A stretch of 64,000 nt of DNA from Cetobacterium_A somerae (GCF_044784365.2 NZ_CP173065.2), one strand, 5' to 3'; positions 1 to 9,636 are shown, counted from the first letter of the stretch. Notes: generated from the sequence alone by a model not told the origin. Translations and numbers: made by a program.

Positions 1-126
1 TTTCTTTTAGCAAGAGAGGAGTTTGAAAGAGTTTTCCCTGGATATTTCAGTGATATCCATGGAGTTGAAGCGTTTATTGACAATGATGGAGTTAGAAGAT
101 TCCATACTATGGTTATAAAAAATTAA
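1..126 (+). CDS. C-terminal fragment of an Orn/Lys/Arg-type decarboxylase
   Basis: An open frame enters from the left edge and stops at 124-126, giving 41 residues. The segment contains FPGY..DIHGVE, which resembles the C-terminal domain of PLP-dependent ornithine/lysine/arginine decarboxylases (family knowledge; only the tail is visible). An antiporter follows 19 bases downstream on the same strand, the usual decarboxylase-antiporter arrangement. Ornithine is the most likely substrate because a pentein hydrolase that could supply ornithine follows, but the substrate cannot be read from this fragment. Confidence 0.6.
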   Translation, partial: FLLAREEFERVFPGYFSDIHGVEAFIDNDGVRRFHTMVIKN

Positions 127-145
127 TTTTTAAGGAGGGTTTAAA

Positions 146-1609
146 ATGGCTGACGATAACAAAAAACTTGGTTTAGTAGCTCTTACTGCCGTTGTTATTA
201 GTGCTATGATTGGTGGTGGTGTATTTAACTTACCTCAAAACATGGCTCAATCTGCTGGGGCTGGAGCTATTACTATTGCGTGGGTTATAACTGGTGTGGG
301 GATGTGGTTTGTTGCTAATACATTTAGAATTTTAGCTGAAGCTAGACCTGATGCTACAACTGGAATCTATGCCTACGGTGAACTTGGATTTGGAAACTTT
401 ACTGGTTTCCTTATGGCTTGGGGTTATTGGATTTGTAACTGTTTCGCAAATATTGGCTATGCAGTTTTATTAATGGATTCCCTAAACTATTTCTTCCCTG
501 GATATTTTACTGGTGGAAATAATTTCAACTCAGTAATTGGTGGTTCTTTAGTTATTTGGATTATCTACTTTATCGTTTTAGCTGGAGTTAAGGGTGCTAC
601 TTCATTAAACACTATTGGTACTATTGGTAAATTGGTTCCAATTGTATTATTCCTACTTATTACAGCTTTCTTCTTTAAGGTTGGATTCTTCTTCACTAAC
701 TTCTGGGGTACAGAAACTATAACAACTCTTTCTGATAAACCTCTTGGTAGTCTTTTAAGTCAAGTTAAAGGTACAATGCTTGTAACTTTATGGGTATTTA
801 TTGGAATTGAAGGAGCTGTTGTTGTATCTGACAGAGCAAAAGATCAAGCTGAAGTTGGTAAAGCAACTCTTTTAGGATTCTTAGGATGTTTAATTCTTTA
901 TGTTTTATTATCTTTACTTCCACTTGGACATTATTCTCAAGGTCAACTTTCAAATATGGCAGCTCCTTCAACTGCAGCTGTTTTAGGTGGAATTGTTGGT
1001 CAATGGGGAGATTGGTTAATGAATATTGGAGTTATGATAGCTATATTAAGTTCTTGGCTTGTTTGGACTATTATGCTTGCTGAGTTACCATTTGCTGCAG
1101 CTAAAGGAAAAACATTCCCAAAAGCATTTGCTAAAGTAAATAAAAATGATTCTCCATCATTCTCTTTACTTATTTCTAGTATTATTATGCAAGTTACTAT
1201 GATTGTCGTTTATTTCTCTAATAACGCATGGAATTTAATGTTAAGTATTACAGGAGTAATGGTTTTACCTTGTTATATTGTTTGTACTGCTTATCTATGG
1301 AAAATTGCAGCTAAAAATGATAATTATCCAACTAATATATTTGCTAGCAGAAAAAATGCTGAAATTACAGGATTATTAGGAACTATTTATGGTTTATGGC
1401 TTGTTTACGCAGCCGGATTAAACTACATGCTTTTAGCAGCAGTTATATATGCTATTGGTATTCCATTCTTCATGAAAGCTAGAAAAGAATTTGACCCTAG
1501 TAACCCTGAATTCAATAAAGAAGAAAGAATTTTCTCTATTGTTTTATTCATATTAGGAATTTTAGGACTGATATATTTAATCATGAACTATAAAGCTTTA
1601 TTAGGTTAA
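146..1609 (+). CDS. APC-family amino acid/amine antiporter (ArcD-like)
   Basis: This 487-residue inner-membrane protein has about 12-13 hydrophobic segments. The first helix carries the APC signature SAMIGGGVFNLPQNMA at about residues 19-34, which lines the substrate site in arginine/ornithine and related antiporters. An AAGGAGGG ribosome-binding site lies 6-8 bases before the ATG. It sits between a decarboxylase tail and a pentein hydrolase and closely resembles the transporter at 3479-4864. It probably exchanges a basic amino acid for its decarboxylation or deimination product, for example ornithine/putrescine or arginine/ornithine. The family and fold are clear, but the exact substrate is inference. 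Confidence 0.85.
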   Translation: MADDNKKLGLVALTAVVISAMIGGGVFNLPQNMAQSAGAGAITIAWVITGVGMWFVANTFRILAEARPDATTGIYAYGELGFGNFTGFLMAWGYWICNCFANIGYAVLLMDSLNYFFPGYFTGGNNFNSVIGGSLVIWIIYFIVLAGVKGATSLNTIGTIGKLVPIVLFLLITAFFFKVGFFFTNFWGTETITTLSDKPLGSLLSQVKGTMLVTLWVFIGIEGAVVVSDRAKDQAEVGKATLLGFLGCLILYVLLSLLPLGHYSQGQLSNMAAPSTAAVLGGIVGQWGDWLMNIGVMIAILSSWLVWTIMLAELPFAAAKGKTFPKAFAKVNKNDSPSFSLLISSIIMQVTMIVVYFSNNAWNLMLSITGVMVLPCYIVCTAYLWKIAAKNDNYPTNIFASRKNAEITGLLGTIYGLWLVYAAGLNYMLLAAVIYAIGIPFFMKARKEFDPSNPEFNKEERIFSIVLFILGILGLIYLIMNYKALLG

Positions 1610-1618
1610 TGAAAAGAG

Positions 1619-2551
1619 ATGAGTATGATGAATAGTCAAATAACAAGTAAAGTTCTAATGATTAAACCTGTTAAGTTTTATTACAATGCACAAACTGCAG
1701 TTAATAATGCTTATCAAAAAAATCTTGAAGAAAATCCAGAACTTGTAGAAAAAAAAGCATTAGACGAGTTCGATGCTCTTGTTAATAAAATGAAAAGTGT
1801 TGAAATTGAAGTGGACGTTATTCAAGATACGTCCACTCCATATACACCTGATAGTATTTTTCCAAATAACTGGTTTAGTTCTCACAAAAATAATACTCTT
1901 ATTATTTATCCTATGTTTGCTGAAAACAGACGACTAGAACGAACTAAATTTCTTCCAAATTTAAAAAAACTTTTTTTAAACGAAACTATAAATATTATAG
2001 ATTTAACATCTTTTGAAAAAGAAAATAAATTTTTGGAAGGAACAGGAGCTTTAGTTTTAGATAGAATCAATAAAATTGCTTATTGTTCTCTCTCTCCTAG
2101 AGCAAATGAAGATGTTTTAGATGAATTTTGCAAACTAACTAACTATAAATCATTAAAGTTTCACTCTGCTCAAAATTTCAATAATATCTCTACTCCTATT
2201 TATCACACTAATGTTATGATGGGAGTCACTGAAAATTTTGTTGTAGTTTGTCTAGAATCTATTTCTAATTTAAAAGAAAGGGATGCTTTAAAAAACTCTA
2301 TTTTAAATTCGAAAAAAGAGATTATTGATATCTCTCTTAATCAAGTTTTAAAGTTTTGTGGGAATGTTTTAGAGTTAAAGAATTCTCATGGAAAACGTTA
2401 TACACTTATGTCTAAATCAGCTTTTGAAGGCTTTACAAAAGAACAAATCGATGTAATTAAAAAAAGTTCTGAAATTATTTATTCAGATATTTCTACCATT
2501 GAAACTTATGGTGGTGGCTCTGTAAGATGTATGATTGCTGAACTTTTTTAA
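1619..2551 (+). CDS. Pentein-family arginine/citrulline hydrolase-like protein (CtlX/amidinotransferase type)
   Basis: This 310-residue soluble protein looks like the guanidino-modifying pentein superfamily. An FPNNW.S motif lies near residue 81, a YHTNVMM segment carries the probable catalytic His, and a C-terminal GGGSVRCM segment carries the probable catalytic Cys. The length and these motifs fit the group annotated as citrulline-utilization hydrolase CtlX. It starts 9 bases after the antiporter and is followed 18 bases later by hdcA, so it belongs to the same operon. If it forms ornithine, it would feed the upstream decarboxylase (inference). The start is uncertain among ATGs at 1619, 1625 and 1628, since no strong ribosome-binding site decides it. 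Confidence 0.72.
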   Translation: MSMMNSQITSKVLMIKPVKFYYNAQTAVNNAYQKNLEENPELVEKKALDEFDALVNKMKSVEIEVDVIQDTSTPYTPDSIFPNNWFSSHKNNTLIIYPMFAENRRLERTKFLPNLKKLFLNETINIIDLTSFEKENKFLEGTGALVLDRINKIAYCSLSPRANEDVLDEFCKLTNYKSLKFHSAQNFNNISTPIYHTNVMMGVTENFVVVCLESISNLKERDALKNSILNSKKEIIDISLNQVLKFCGNVLELKNSHGKRYTLMSKSAFEGFTKEQIDVIKKSSEIIYSDISTIETYGGGSVRCMIAELF

Positions 2552-2569
2552 AATAAAGGAGGAACAAAA

Positions 2570-3448
2570 ATGAAAATTGACAAAACTGCGATTAGCTTTT
2601 ATGAGGATTATTGTGATGGATATGGAGCTCCTGGTTCAACTGGAAACGGATACGTTTCAGTTTTAAAAGTTTCTGTAGGAACAGTTCCTAAAACTGATGA
2701 TATTTTAATAGATGGTATTGTAGCTTATGATAGAGCTGAGGTTAATGATGCTTATGTTGGACAAATCAATATGTTAACTGCTTCATCTTTTTGTGGTCTT
2801 GCTGGGCAAGTTTGGGGATACGACTTAGCTAAACATGATTCAATTGCTGAAGATTCTAATCCAACAGTTTTAGAAGTACCTCAATTTGACGGTTCAATTT
2901 TAAAAGTTTATGATGCTAAACCTCTTTTAGAAGCTGGTGTTGAACTTTTTGGAACTGAATCTAAAAGAAGATTTACTCCACTTCCTGGATCACATATGAT
3001 TTGTGCTAATAAAGGCGTTACTGCATATAGACCTACAGAAAATAGAGAGTTTAAAGAAAATGAAGGATATGGTGTTTGGTGTTTCATCGCAATCTCAATA
3101 GCAAAAGATAGAGATAAAGATGCCAGTCTATTTATAGAAGATGCTGGAATCTGGACTGAAAATGATAATCCAGAAGATTTAAAAAAATTCTTAGAAGATC
3201 ATAGAAAAGCTATTGTTTGGTCTGTTGTTGAGTGTGGAAAAGATTCTCATGTTGCATATGATAGAACTTATGTGGGATTTGCTTATACTATCATGAAACC
3301 AGGAGAAATTGGAACATCTTTAACTTGTGGACCATATGTTACTTTAGCTAGAAAAGCCGTTCCTGAAAAAGGATTTGGAGAGTTAAACAACCTAACTCTT
3401 TCTCAATGGCTAGATGTTCAAGGATTAGAACCTATTGTAAAAAAATAG
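2570..3448 (+). CDS. hdcA: Histidine decarboxylase proenzyme, pyruvoyl type
   Basis: The enzyme converts histidine to histamine and CO2. The 292-residue sequence matches the pyruvoyl-dependent family of Lactobacillus 30a and Clostridium perfringens along its length: GNGYV, DGIVAYDRAE, GQINMLTASSFCG, CANKGVTA.RP, GYGVW..IAIS, FIEDAG.W and GFAYTIM.PG. By family knowledge the proenzyme cleaves itself between the two serines of TASSF, here Ser72-Ser73, and Ser73 becomes the pyruvoyl group. It is slightly shorter than the roughly 310-residue Lactobacillus enzyme, mainly at the ends. A GGAGG site precedes the ATG. The next gene is a matching antiporter, as in known hdc operons. No PLP enzyme features are present. 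Confidence 0.95.
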   Translation: MKIDKTAISFYEDYCDGYGAPGSTGNGYVSVLKVSVGTVPKTDDILIDGIVAYDRAEVNDAYVGQINMLTASSFCGLAGQVWGYDLAKHDSIAEDSNPTVLEVPQFDGSILKVYDAKPLLEAGVELFGTESKRRFTPLPGSHMICANKGVTAYRPTENREFKENEGYGVWCFIAISIAKDRDKDASLFIEDAGIWTENDNPEDLKKFLEDHRKAIVWSVVECGKDSHVAYDRTYVGFAYTIMKPGEIGTSLTCGPYVTLARKAVPEKGFGELNNLTLSQWLDVQGLEPIVKK

Positions 3449-3478
3449 TTCTAAATATTTAAGGAGGTTTTGGCTATT

Positions 3479-4864
3479 ATGGAAAAAAAGAGCTCTTTAG
3501 GAATTTTTACATTATCAACAATTGTTGTTGGTTCTATGATTGGTGGAGGAATATTTAATATGCCTAAAAATATTGCTCAATCGTCATCGGCTGGAGCTGC
3601 CATGATTGGATGGTTAATCTCTGGTATTGGGGTTCTTTTTTTAGCCAAAACCTTTCAAATCTTAGCTAGTGAAACTCCTGATGTTACAGATGGAATTTAT
3701 AAATATGCCAAAGAGGGATTTGGAACTTTTTCAGGTTTTCATTCTGCCTGGGGATATTGGATTTCAAACGTTATAAGTAATGCCAGCTACCCTGTTCTTT
3801 TAGTTCAAACTTTAAATTATTTTTTTCCTAGTATTGGACCTATCAATAGTTTTAACGGTATTATTTTAGGAAGTGTTTTAATTTGGATTGTTATTGGAAC
3901 TGCCCTTGCTGGAGATGTTGGATTAAAATTTATAAATGTCTTAGCTACAATAGGTAAAGTTGTAGCTATTTTTTTAGGTGTTATTATATTGTATATTGGA
4001 TTCACTAGACAGATATTTTTTAAAGATTTTTGGGGTGGTTCATTTAATAACGCATCTATCTTTTCTCAAGTTAAAGGTTGCATGCTACAAACGTTGTGGG
4101 CTTTTATTGGAATAGAAGGTGCTGTTGTTATTTCTGACAAAGCTTCAGATATTAAACTAGTTGGAAGAGCCACTATGATTGGATATTTCATATCTTTATT
4201 TTTATATGTTTTTATTGTACTTTTAAGTTATGGTGTTTTAAGTGATGCTGAACTAGCTGCACTTAAAGACCCTGCCCTATCTTATATTATTGAAGCTGTT
4301 ATTGGTCCTGTTGGAGCTACTTTAGTTAATGTAGCTGTTTTAATATCTGTTGGAGGAGCTTGGCTTAGCTGGACTTTTTTAACAGCAGAAATACCATATA
4401 ACGTAGCTTTGGATGGACTTTTTCCTAATTTTTTTAAAAAAGTAAATAAAAATGATGCTTGTTCTGGGGCTCTTTTTACAAATGGTATCTTAAAGCAGAT
4501 TGTATTTTTTCTTTCATTATCTGCTCAAAATGCATATCTTGTTATTACTAACTCTGCATCATGTATGATTCTTATTCCTTATATTTTTTCATCGTTATTT
4601 TTAATGAAAATTGCAATTAAACATGCTCATAAAAAATGTTTTTATTGGGGAATAGGTGGAGTTATTTATGGTGCTTGGATGATTTATTCATCTGGATTAA
4701 GTTATGTTTTCCAATCTTTAACTATTTATTCTTTGGGAACTCTTTATTTTTTATTTGATACCAAAAGAAAAACTGGATATTTTTTTCAAAATATTAAGGA
4801 AAAGCTCATATCTTTTATAATTCTAACTTTAGGGTTTATTTCATTTTACAGTATAATAACTTAA
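3479..4864 (+). CDS. APC-family antiporter, probable histidine/histamine exchanger
   Basis: This 461-residue, roughly 12-helix membrane protein is a paralogue of the antiporter at 146-1609. It shares the N-terminal signature GSMIGGGIFNMPKNIAQS and the IGKV and WAFIGIEGAVV segments. It lies immediately downstream of hdcA, where lactic acid bacteria keep the histidine/histamine exchanger, so that role is likely (inference from context). The AAGGAGG site at 3461-3467 is 11 bases before the ATG at 3479. An in-frame TTG at 3470 is too close to that site, so the ATG was chosen. A hairpin terminator follows the stop. Confidence 0.85.
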   Translation: MEKKSSLGIFTLSTIVVGSMIGGGIFNMPKNIAQSSSAGAAMIGWLISGIGVLFLAKTFQILASETPDVTDGIYKYAKEGFGTFSGFHSAWGYWISNVISNASYPVLLVQTLNYFFPSIGPINSFNGIILGSVLIWIVIGTALAGDVGLKFINVLATIGKVVAIFLGVIILYIGFTRQIFFKDFWGGSFNNASIFSQVKGCMLQTLWAFIGIEGAVVISDKASDIKLVGRATMIGYFISLFLYVFIVLLSYGVLSDAELAALKDPALSYIIEAVIGPVGATLVNVAVLISVGGAWLSWTFLTAEIPYNVALDGLFPNFFKKVNKNDACSGALFTNGILKQIVFFLSLSAQNAYLVITNSASCMILIPYIFSSLFLMKIAIKHAHKKCFYWGIGGVIYGAWMIYSSGLSYVFQSLTIYSLGTLYFLFDTKRKTGYFFQNIKEKLISFIILTLGFISFYSIIT

Positions 4865-4875
4865 TTTAAAATAAT

Positions 4876-4904
4876 AAAGGGAACAAAATATTTTGCTCCC
4901 TTTT
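4876..4904. terminator. Bidirectional hairpin terminator
   Basis: The inverted repeat AAGGGA.CAAAA / TTTTG.TCCCTT has one mismatch and is flanked by A and T runs. It lies between the histidine operon and the convergent HD-GYP gene and could serve both. Confidence 0.75.
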
Positions 4905-4905
4905 G

Positions 4906-6984
4906 CTATATATTTGAATTGAATAATCTTTCAAATTTGAATTCATTTTCTAAAAATATTTTTACTATATTTGGATCAAAACTTTTTCCACTTTCATTTT
5001 TTATTATCTCTATCGCTTTTTCATGAGTAAATCCATCTTTATAAACTCTCTTTTGTCTCAGTGCATCATAAACATCTACAACTGATACAATTCTAGCTTC
5101 TAGTGGTATTTCTAATCCCTTTAAGCCACAAGGATAACCACTTCCATCCCATTTTTCATGATGATATCTTGCTATATTTTCAGCCATTATACTTACACCT
5201 GACTTTTTTATAATTTCATAACCTATCTCTGGATGTTCTTTTATTACTTTAAACTCTTCTTCTGTTAATTTTCCTGGTTTTTTAAGTATACTTCTATCTA
5301 TACCTATTTTTCCAACATCATGAAGTGAAGCAACTCTTCCTATCTCTTCATAGAACTTTTTACTACATCCAAGTTTATTAGCTAAAAGTTCTGAATATAA
5401 ATTTAACCTTTTTATATGATTGCCTGTTTCAAGATCGTTAAATTGATTTACTGCCTCTAAAGACGACACTAAAGATAACATTAAATCCTCATATTTTCTT
5501 TTCTCTACTAAGTTTTTTCTTCCTTTATATAATAAAATAAAACTGATTAACAAAATTCCCATTGAAAATATAAGAATTTTTTTAGATTTATCTGTTTCAT
5601 AACTATTTTTTTCTAAATAAATATTTTTACTCATATTTTCATTTAAAAAACTAGCTGAAATATCTTTTAAAGCTTCATAAAGTTCTTTTTGCTCACTATT
5701 TACAACCATAGATACATCATATTTTTTATCTAAAATACCTGCAATTTTTATCTCTTTATCATAGCCAGTGTTATATAGTTTGTTAATCAATGTTTTATAA
5801 TCACCAATACTATAATCTGCCTCTTTTCTTTTTACTTTCTCTATTGTTTCATCCATATCTTTAGCATAAATAAAGTTTTCTTCTTTTAGAAACTTCCTTA
5901 AATAATCCATATAATATGAATTCTCTACAACAGCAAATCTCTTCTTTCTTGCTTCTACCAAATTATTTATAAACCCATCCTCTTTTCTATTAAAAATAAC
6001 AGGAGTTAATGTGTAATATGGATTTGTATAATTTTCATTATCTCTTATACTACTCTCTATTGTTGAGGCAATTGTTATATCATTACTTTTCCAATCCTCC
6101 TCTTTTGAATAAAAAATTTTTCTTACTTGAATACCTAAAATTTCTCCTACATCTTTTAAATACTCAATTGCTAAACCTTTTTCTTCACCATCTTCTATAT
6201 AATAAAGAGGATAATTAGTTTTTTCTGTTGGAAAAACCACACTTATTGATTTATCTTTTAAATTCGTATATTTATCTCCAAATTTATCTTTATAATACTC
6301 TCTTCTAGAGTCACTTATCATATTTTTTAATGTTTCTGGTGAAATCTCTTCAAAATATCTCTTTAAATTTTTATAGAGCTTTTTTTCACTTTTTGGAACT
6401 GCTAGCGTTGTTACCATGATTGGAATTCTGCTTAACTCTATTTTACTTAAATTATCCTTAAATCCATATTGATTATCCGCTACAAATCCATCAACTTCAC
6501 CATCTTTGAGCATTTGTAAACCTTTTTCTCGAGTTTCTATATCTATTATTTCACTATGCAAAAAATCATATTTTTCTAAAAATTCTCTATCTAAGTATGT
6601 TCCTTTAATAACTCCAACTCTTTTTTTATAAAAATTTGTAATATCTATAAAGTTATTATTTAAAAAATACATATTTGCTTTTAAATAAAAAAATGTGGGA
6701 ATAAAGTAATACTTTTCTCTTCTTTCTTCATTTTCTATTAAATCCATTATTAAAATATTTTTACCTTTTTCCATATCTAAGATCAGATTTGTATCTAATT
6801 CTTTTAAATTTAAGTTTATTTTCTTTTTTTTATTAATGTCCTCAAATATTTTCGGATATAATCCTTTATACTGATTTTTTTCTTTATAGAAGAAAAAACT
6901 ATTTTCATTTTCTAATAAAACTACATGCTCTTTTCCCATTAAAGTTGTACATAATAAAAAAGAAAAGAGTAGAAATTTTAGCAT
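4906..6984 (-). CDS. Sensor with two periplasmic solute-binding domains and a cytoplasmic HD-GYP domain
   Basis: This 692-residue protein probably degrades cyclic di-GMP in response to a periplasmic ligand. Residues 1-17 form a signal sequence. Two tandem SBP_bac_3-like domains span about 20-235 and 245-465, a membrane helix covers about 469-487, and an HD-GYP phosphodiesterase domain covers about 505-680. The HD pair is at 555-556 and the HHE.WDGSGYP motif is intact, with GYP at 616-618. Binding domains of this family usually sense amino acids or other small ligands. The ribosome-binding site is GGGGGAG. It is transcribed convergently to the amine-decarboxylase operon. A decayed relative of its catalytic domain lies at 33562-34065. 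Confidence 0.88.
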   Translation of the reverse strand: MLKFLLFSFLLCTTLMGKEHVVLLENENSFFFYKEKNQYKGLYPKIFEDINKKKKINLNLKELDTNLILDMEKGKNILIMDLIENEERREKYYFIPTFFYLKANMYFLNNNFIDITNFYKKRVGVIKGTYLDREFLEKYDFLHSEIIDIETREKGLQMLKDGEVDGFVADNQYGFKDNLSKIELSRIPIMVTTLAVPKSEKKLYKNLKRYFEEISPETLKNMISDSRREYYKDKFGDKYTNLKDKSISVVFPTEKTNYPLYYIEDGEEKGLAIEYLKDVGEILGIQVRKIFYSKEEDWKSNDITIASTIESSIRDNENYTNPYYTLTPVIFNRKEDGFINNLVEARKKRFAVVENSYYMDYLRKFLKEENFIYAKDMDETIEKVKRKEADYSIGDYKTLINKLYNTGYDKEIKIAGILDKKYDVSMVVNSEQKELYEALKDISASFLNENMSKNIYLEKNSYETDKSKKILIFSMGILLISFILLYKGRKNLVEKRKYEDLMLSLVSSLEAVNQFNDLETGNHIKRLNLYSELLANKLGCSKKFYEEIGRVASLHDVGKIGIDRSILKKPGKLTEEEFKVIKEHPEIGYEIIKKSGVSIMAENIARYHHEKWDGSGYPCGLKGLEIPLEARIVSVVDVYDALRQKRVYKDGFTHEKAIEIIKNESGKSFDPNIVKIFLENEFKFERLFNSNI

Positions 6985-7080
6985 GTGTTCGGTCTCCCCC
7001 TAATTTATTTTTTTTAATTATACTATAATTTTAATGAAAAAGTAATCATAAAAAGATTAATTTTAGTTCCCATGAATAAA

Positions 7081-7109
7081 TTGACAAATTAACCAAGATA
7101 ATATATCAT
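7081..7109 (+). promoter_or_regulatory. Sigma70-type promoter for gap
   Basis: TTGACA at 7081-7086 and TATCAT at 7104-7109 are separated by 17 bases. The predicted leader of about 125 bases contains a small hairpin at 7152-7172 (AATACAGAT / ATCTTGTATT with a bulge). Confidence 0.7.
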
Positions 7110-7240
7110 TAAGACATAAACAAAAGCATTTTAGAAAAAAAGAAAAAAGGAAATACAGATTTATCTTGTATTCTCTAAAAGATGTACAAATATTTATCGA
7201 ACTTAATTTAAAAAAATATAAATTTTTAGGAGGTTTCCAA

Positions 7241-8248
7241 ATGGCAGTTAAAGTAGCGATTAATGGATTCGGAAGAATTGGAAGATTAGCATTAAGATTA
7301 ATGATGAACAACCCTGAGTTTGAGGTAGTAGCAATAAACGACTTAACAGACGCAAAAACTCTTGCTCACCTTTTCAAATATGACTCAGCACAAGGTAGAT
7401 TCAACGGAACTATCGAGGTTATCGAAGGAGGATTCTCAGTTAACGGAAAAGAAATTAAAGTTTTAGCTGATAGAGATCCTAAAAACTTACCATGGGGAGA
7501 GTTAAAAGTAGACGTTGTTCTTGAGTGTACTGGATTCTTCACTTCTCAAGAGAAAGCTGGACTTCACTTAGAAGCTGGAGCTAAGAAAGTTGTTATATCT
7601 GCACCTGCAACAGGAGATATCAAAACTGTAGTTTATAACGTAAACCACCAAATTTTAGATGGTACAGAGACAGTAATTTCTGGAGCTTCTTGTACAACTA
7701 ACTGTTTAGCACCAATGGCTAACGTATTAAACAATGAGTTTGGAGTTGTAGAAGGATTAATGACTACTATCCATGCTTATACAAACGACCAAAACACATT
7801 AGATGGACCACACGGTAAAGGAGATTTAAGAAGAGGTAGAGCTGCTGCTGCTAACATCGTTCCTAACACAACTGGAGCTGCAAAAGCAATCGGATTAGTA
7901 ATCCCTGCACTAGCTGGAAAATTAGATGGAGCTGCTCAAAGAGTACCAGTAATCACTGGATCATTAACTGAGTTAGTAACTGTTTTAGAGAAGCCAGTAA
8001 CTGTTGCTGAAATCAACGCTGCTATGAAAGCTGCTGCAAACGAGTCATTCGGATACACTGAGGAAGAGTTAGTATCTTCTGATATCATCGGAATCGAGTT
8101 CGGATCATTATTTGATGCAACTCAAACAAGAGTTATGACAGTTGGAGATAAGCAATTAGTTAAAACTGTTGCTTGGTACGATAACGAAATGTCTTATACT
8201 GCTCAATTAATAAGAACTTTAAAGTACTTCGTAGAAATTTCTAAGTAA
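7241..8248 (+). CDS. gap: Glyceraldehyde-3-phosphate dehydrogenase, type I
   Basis: This 335-residue glycolytic enzyme oxidises glyceraldehyde 3-phosphate to 1,3-bisphosphoglycerate with NAD. The start ATG at 7241 follows AGGAGG at 7229-7234 and gives the canonical N-terminus MAVKVAINGFGRIGRL, a Rossmann motif. The catalytic Cys lies in SGASCTTNCLAP. C-terminal WYDNEMSYT is also conserved. The frame is open further upstream, but no ribosome-binding site supports an earlier start. A hairpin terminator separates it from pgk. Its codon use is visibly more biased than that of neighbouring genes, as expected for high expression. Confidence 0.98.
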   Translation: MAVKVAINGFGRIGRLALRLMMNNPEFEVVAINDLTDAKTLAHLFKYDSAQGRFNGTIEVIEGGFSVNGKEIKVLADRDPKNLPWGELKVDVVLECTGFFTSQEKAGLHLEAGAKKVVISAPATGDIKTVVYNVNHQILDGTETVISGASCTTNCLAPMANVLNNEFGVVEGLMTTIHAYTNDQNTLDGPHGKGDLRRGRAAAANIVPNTTGAAKAIGLVIPALAGKLDGAAQRVPVITGSLTELVTVLEKPVTVAEINAAMKAAANESFGYTEEELVSSDIIGIEFGSLFDATQTRVMTVGDKQLVKTVAWYDNEMSYTAQLIRTLKYFVEISK

Positions 8249-8280
8249 TTAGAGCATCTAGGAAAAACAGAATAAACAGA

Positions 8281-8312
8281 ATAGCGGGACTATTTAGTTC
8301 CGCTTTTTTTTA
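8281..8312 (+). terminator. Rho-independent terminator after gap
   Basis: AGCGGGAC pairs with GTTCCGCT (one G-T pair) around a short loop and is followed by nine T residues. It probably causes partial termination, because pgk follows at once with no clear promoter of its own. Confidence 0.85.
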
Positions 8313-8357
8313 AGAAAATATAAGTTGTTTATAAAAATTTTGGGAGGTTCATACAAA

Positions 8358-9557
8358 ATGGCAAAAAAAATTGTAACTGATTTAAATGTAGCTGGTAAGA
8401 AAGTTTTAATGAGAGTTGATTTTAACGTTCCTATGAAAGATGGAAAAATCACTGACGAAAACAGAATCGTAGCTGCTTTACCAACTATAAAGTATGTTTT
8501 AGAAAATGGAGGAAAAGTAATCGCTTTTTCTCACTTAGGAAAAGTTAAAGAAGCTGCTGACTTAGAAAAAAGAAATATCGAGCCTGTTGCTAAGAGATTA
8601 GCTGAGCTTTTAGGACAACCTGTAACTTTCATCAATGCTACAAGAGGAGAAGAGTTAGAAAAGGCTGTTGCTAACTTAAAAGATGGAGAAATCTTAATGT
8701 TCCAAAACACTAGATTTGAAGATTTAGATGGTAAAAAAGAATCTAAAAATGATCCAGAGTTAGGAAAATACTGGGCTTCTTTAGGAGATTTATTCGTTAA
8801 CGATGCATTTGGAACTGCTCACAGAGCTCATGCTTCTAACGTTGGAATCGCTGCTAACATTGGAGAAGGAAACACTGCTGCTGGATTCTTAATGGAAAAA
8901 GAGATTAAATTCATAGGTGGAGCTGTTGATGCACCAGAAAGACCTTTAGTTGCTATCTTAGGAGGAGCTAAAGTTTCTGATAAAATTGGAGTTATTGAAA
9001 ACTTATTAGTTAAAGCTGATAAAATATTAATCGGTGGAGCTATGATGTTCACATTCTTTAAAGCTTTAGGAAAAAATACAGGAAAATCTCTTGTTGAAGA
9101 AGATAAAGTTGAGTTAGCTAAATCTTTATTAGAAAAAGCTAATGGAAAGATTATATTACCTATCGATACTGTAATCTGTAAAGAGTTCTCTAATGATGCA
9201 CCTCACTCAGTTGTATCTGTAGATGCAATTCCTGATGACGAGATGGGATTAGATGTAGGACCTGCTACAGTTAAATTATTTGCTGATCAATTAGTTGGAG
9301 CAAAAACAGTTGTATGGAATGGACCTATGGGTGTATTTGAAATGTCTAACTACGCTAAAGGAACTATCGGAGTTTGTGAAGCTATAGCTAACTTAGAGAA
9401 CGCTACAACTATCATCGGTGGAGGAGACTCTGCTGCTGCTGCTATCTCTTTAGGATTCGCTGATAAGTTCTCTCACATCTCTACTGGTGGAGGAGCTTCT
9501 CTAGAATATTTAGAAGGTAAAAAATTACCAGGTGTAGAATCTATTTCTAACAAGTAA
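8358..9557 (+). CDS. pgk: Phosphoglycerate kinase
   Basis: This 399-residue enzyme transfers phosphate from 1,3-bisphosphoglycerate to ADP, the step after GAPDH. The N-terminal RVDFNVP motif, the GAKVSDKI motif in the middle and the C-terminal GGGDSAAA nucleotide loop are all present. The chosen ATG at 8358 follows GGGAGG at 8342-8347 and gives MAKKIV. An in-frame ATG 33 bases earlier would place that site inside the protein. It forms a glycolytic pair with gap. A terminator follows at 9605-9636. Confidence 0.98.
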   Translation: MAKKIVTDLNVAGKKVLMRVDFNVPMKDGKITDENRIVAALPTIKYVLENGGKVIAFSHLGKVKEAADLEKRNIEPVAKRLAELLGQPVTFINATRGEELEKAVANLKDGEILMFQNTRFEDLDGKKESKNDPELGKYWASLGDLFVNDAFGTAHRAHASNVGIAANIGEGNTAAGFLMEKEIKFIGGAVDAPERPLVAILGGAKVSDKIGVIENLLVKADKILIGGAMMFTFFKALGKNTGKSLVEEDKVELAKSLLEKANGKIILPIDTVICKEFSNDAPHSVVSVDAIPDDEMGLDVGPATVKLFADQLVGAKTVVWNGPMGVFEMSNYAKGTIGVCEAIANLENATTIIGGGDSAAAAISLGFADKFSHISTGGGASLEYLEGKKLPGVESISNK

Positions 9558-9604
9558 TATATAAATAATTTAAAAATTAAGACTACCACATTAATTTTTA
9601 GAAC

Positions 9605-9636
9605 AAAAAAAGGACGTTTTATCAACGTCCTTTTTC
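9605..9636 (+). terminator. Rho-independent terminator after pgk
   Basis: AAAGGACGT pairs with ACGTCCTTT around a 6-7 base loop, with T runs after the stem on both strands. Confidence 0.9.

Noticed and set aside
7166..7240. In-frame upstream extension of gap with a TTG start
   Set aside because: No ribosome-binding site; the AGGAGG at 7229-7234 and the canonical MAVKVAINGFGRIG N-terminus fix the start at 7241.
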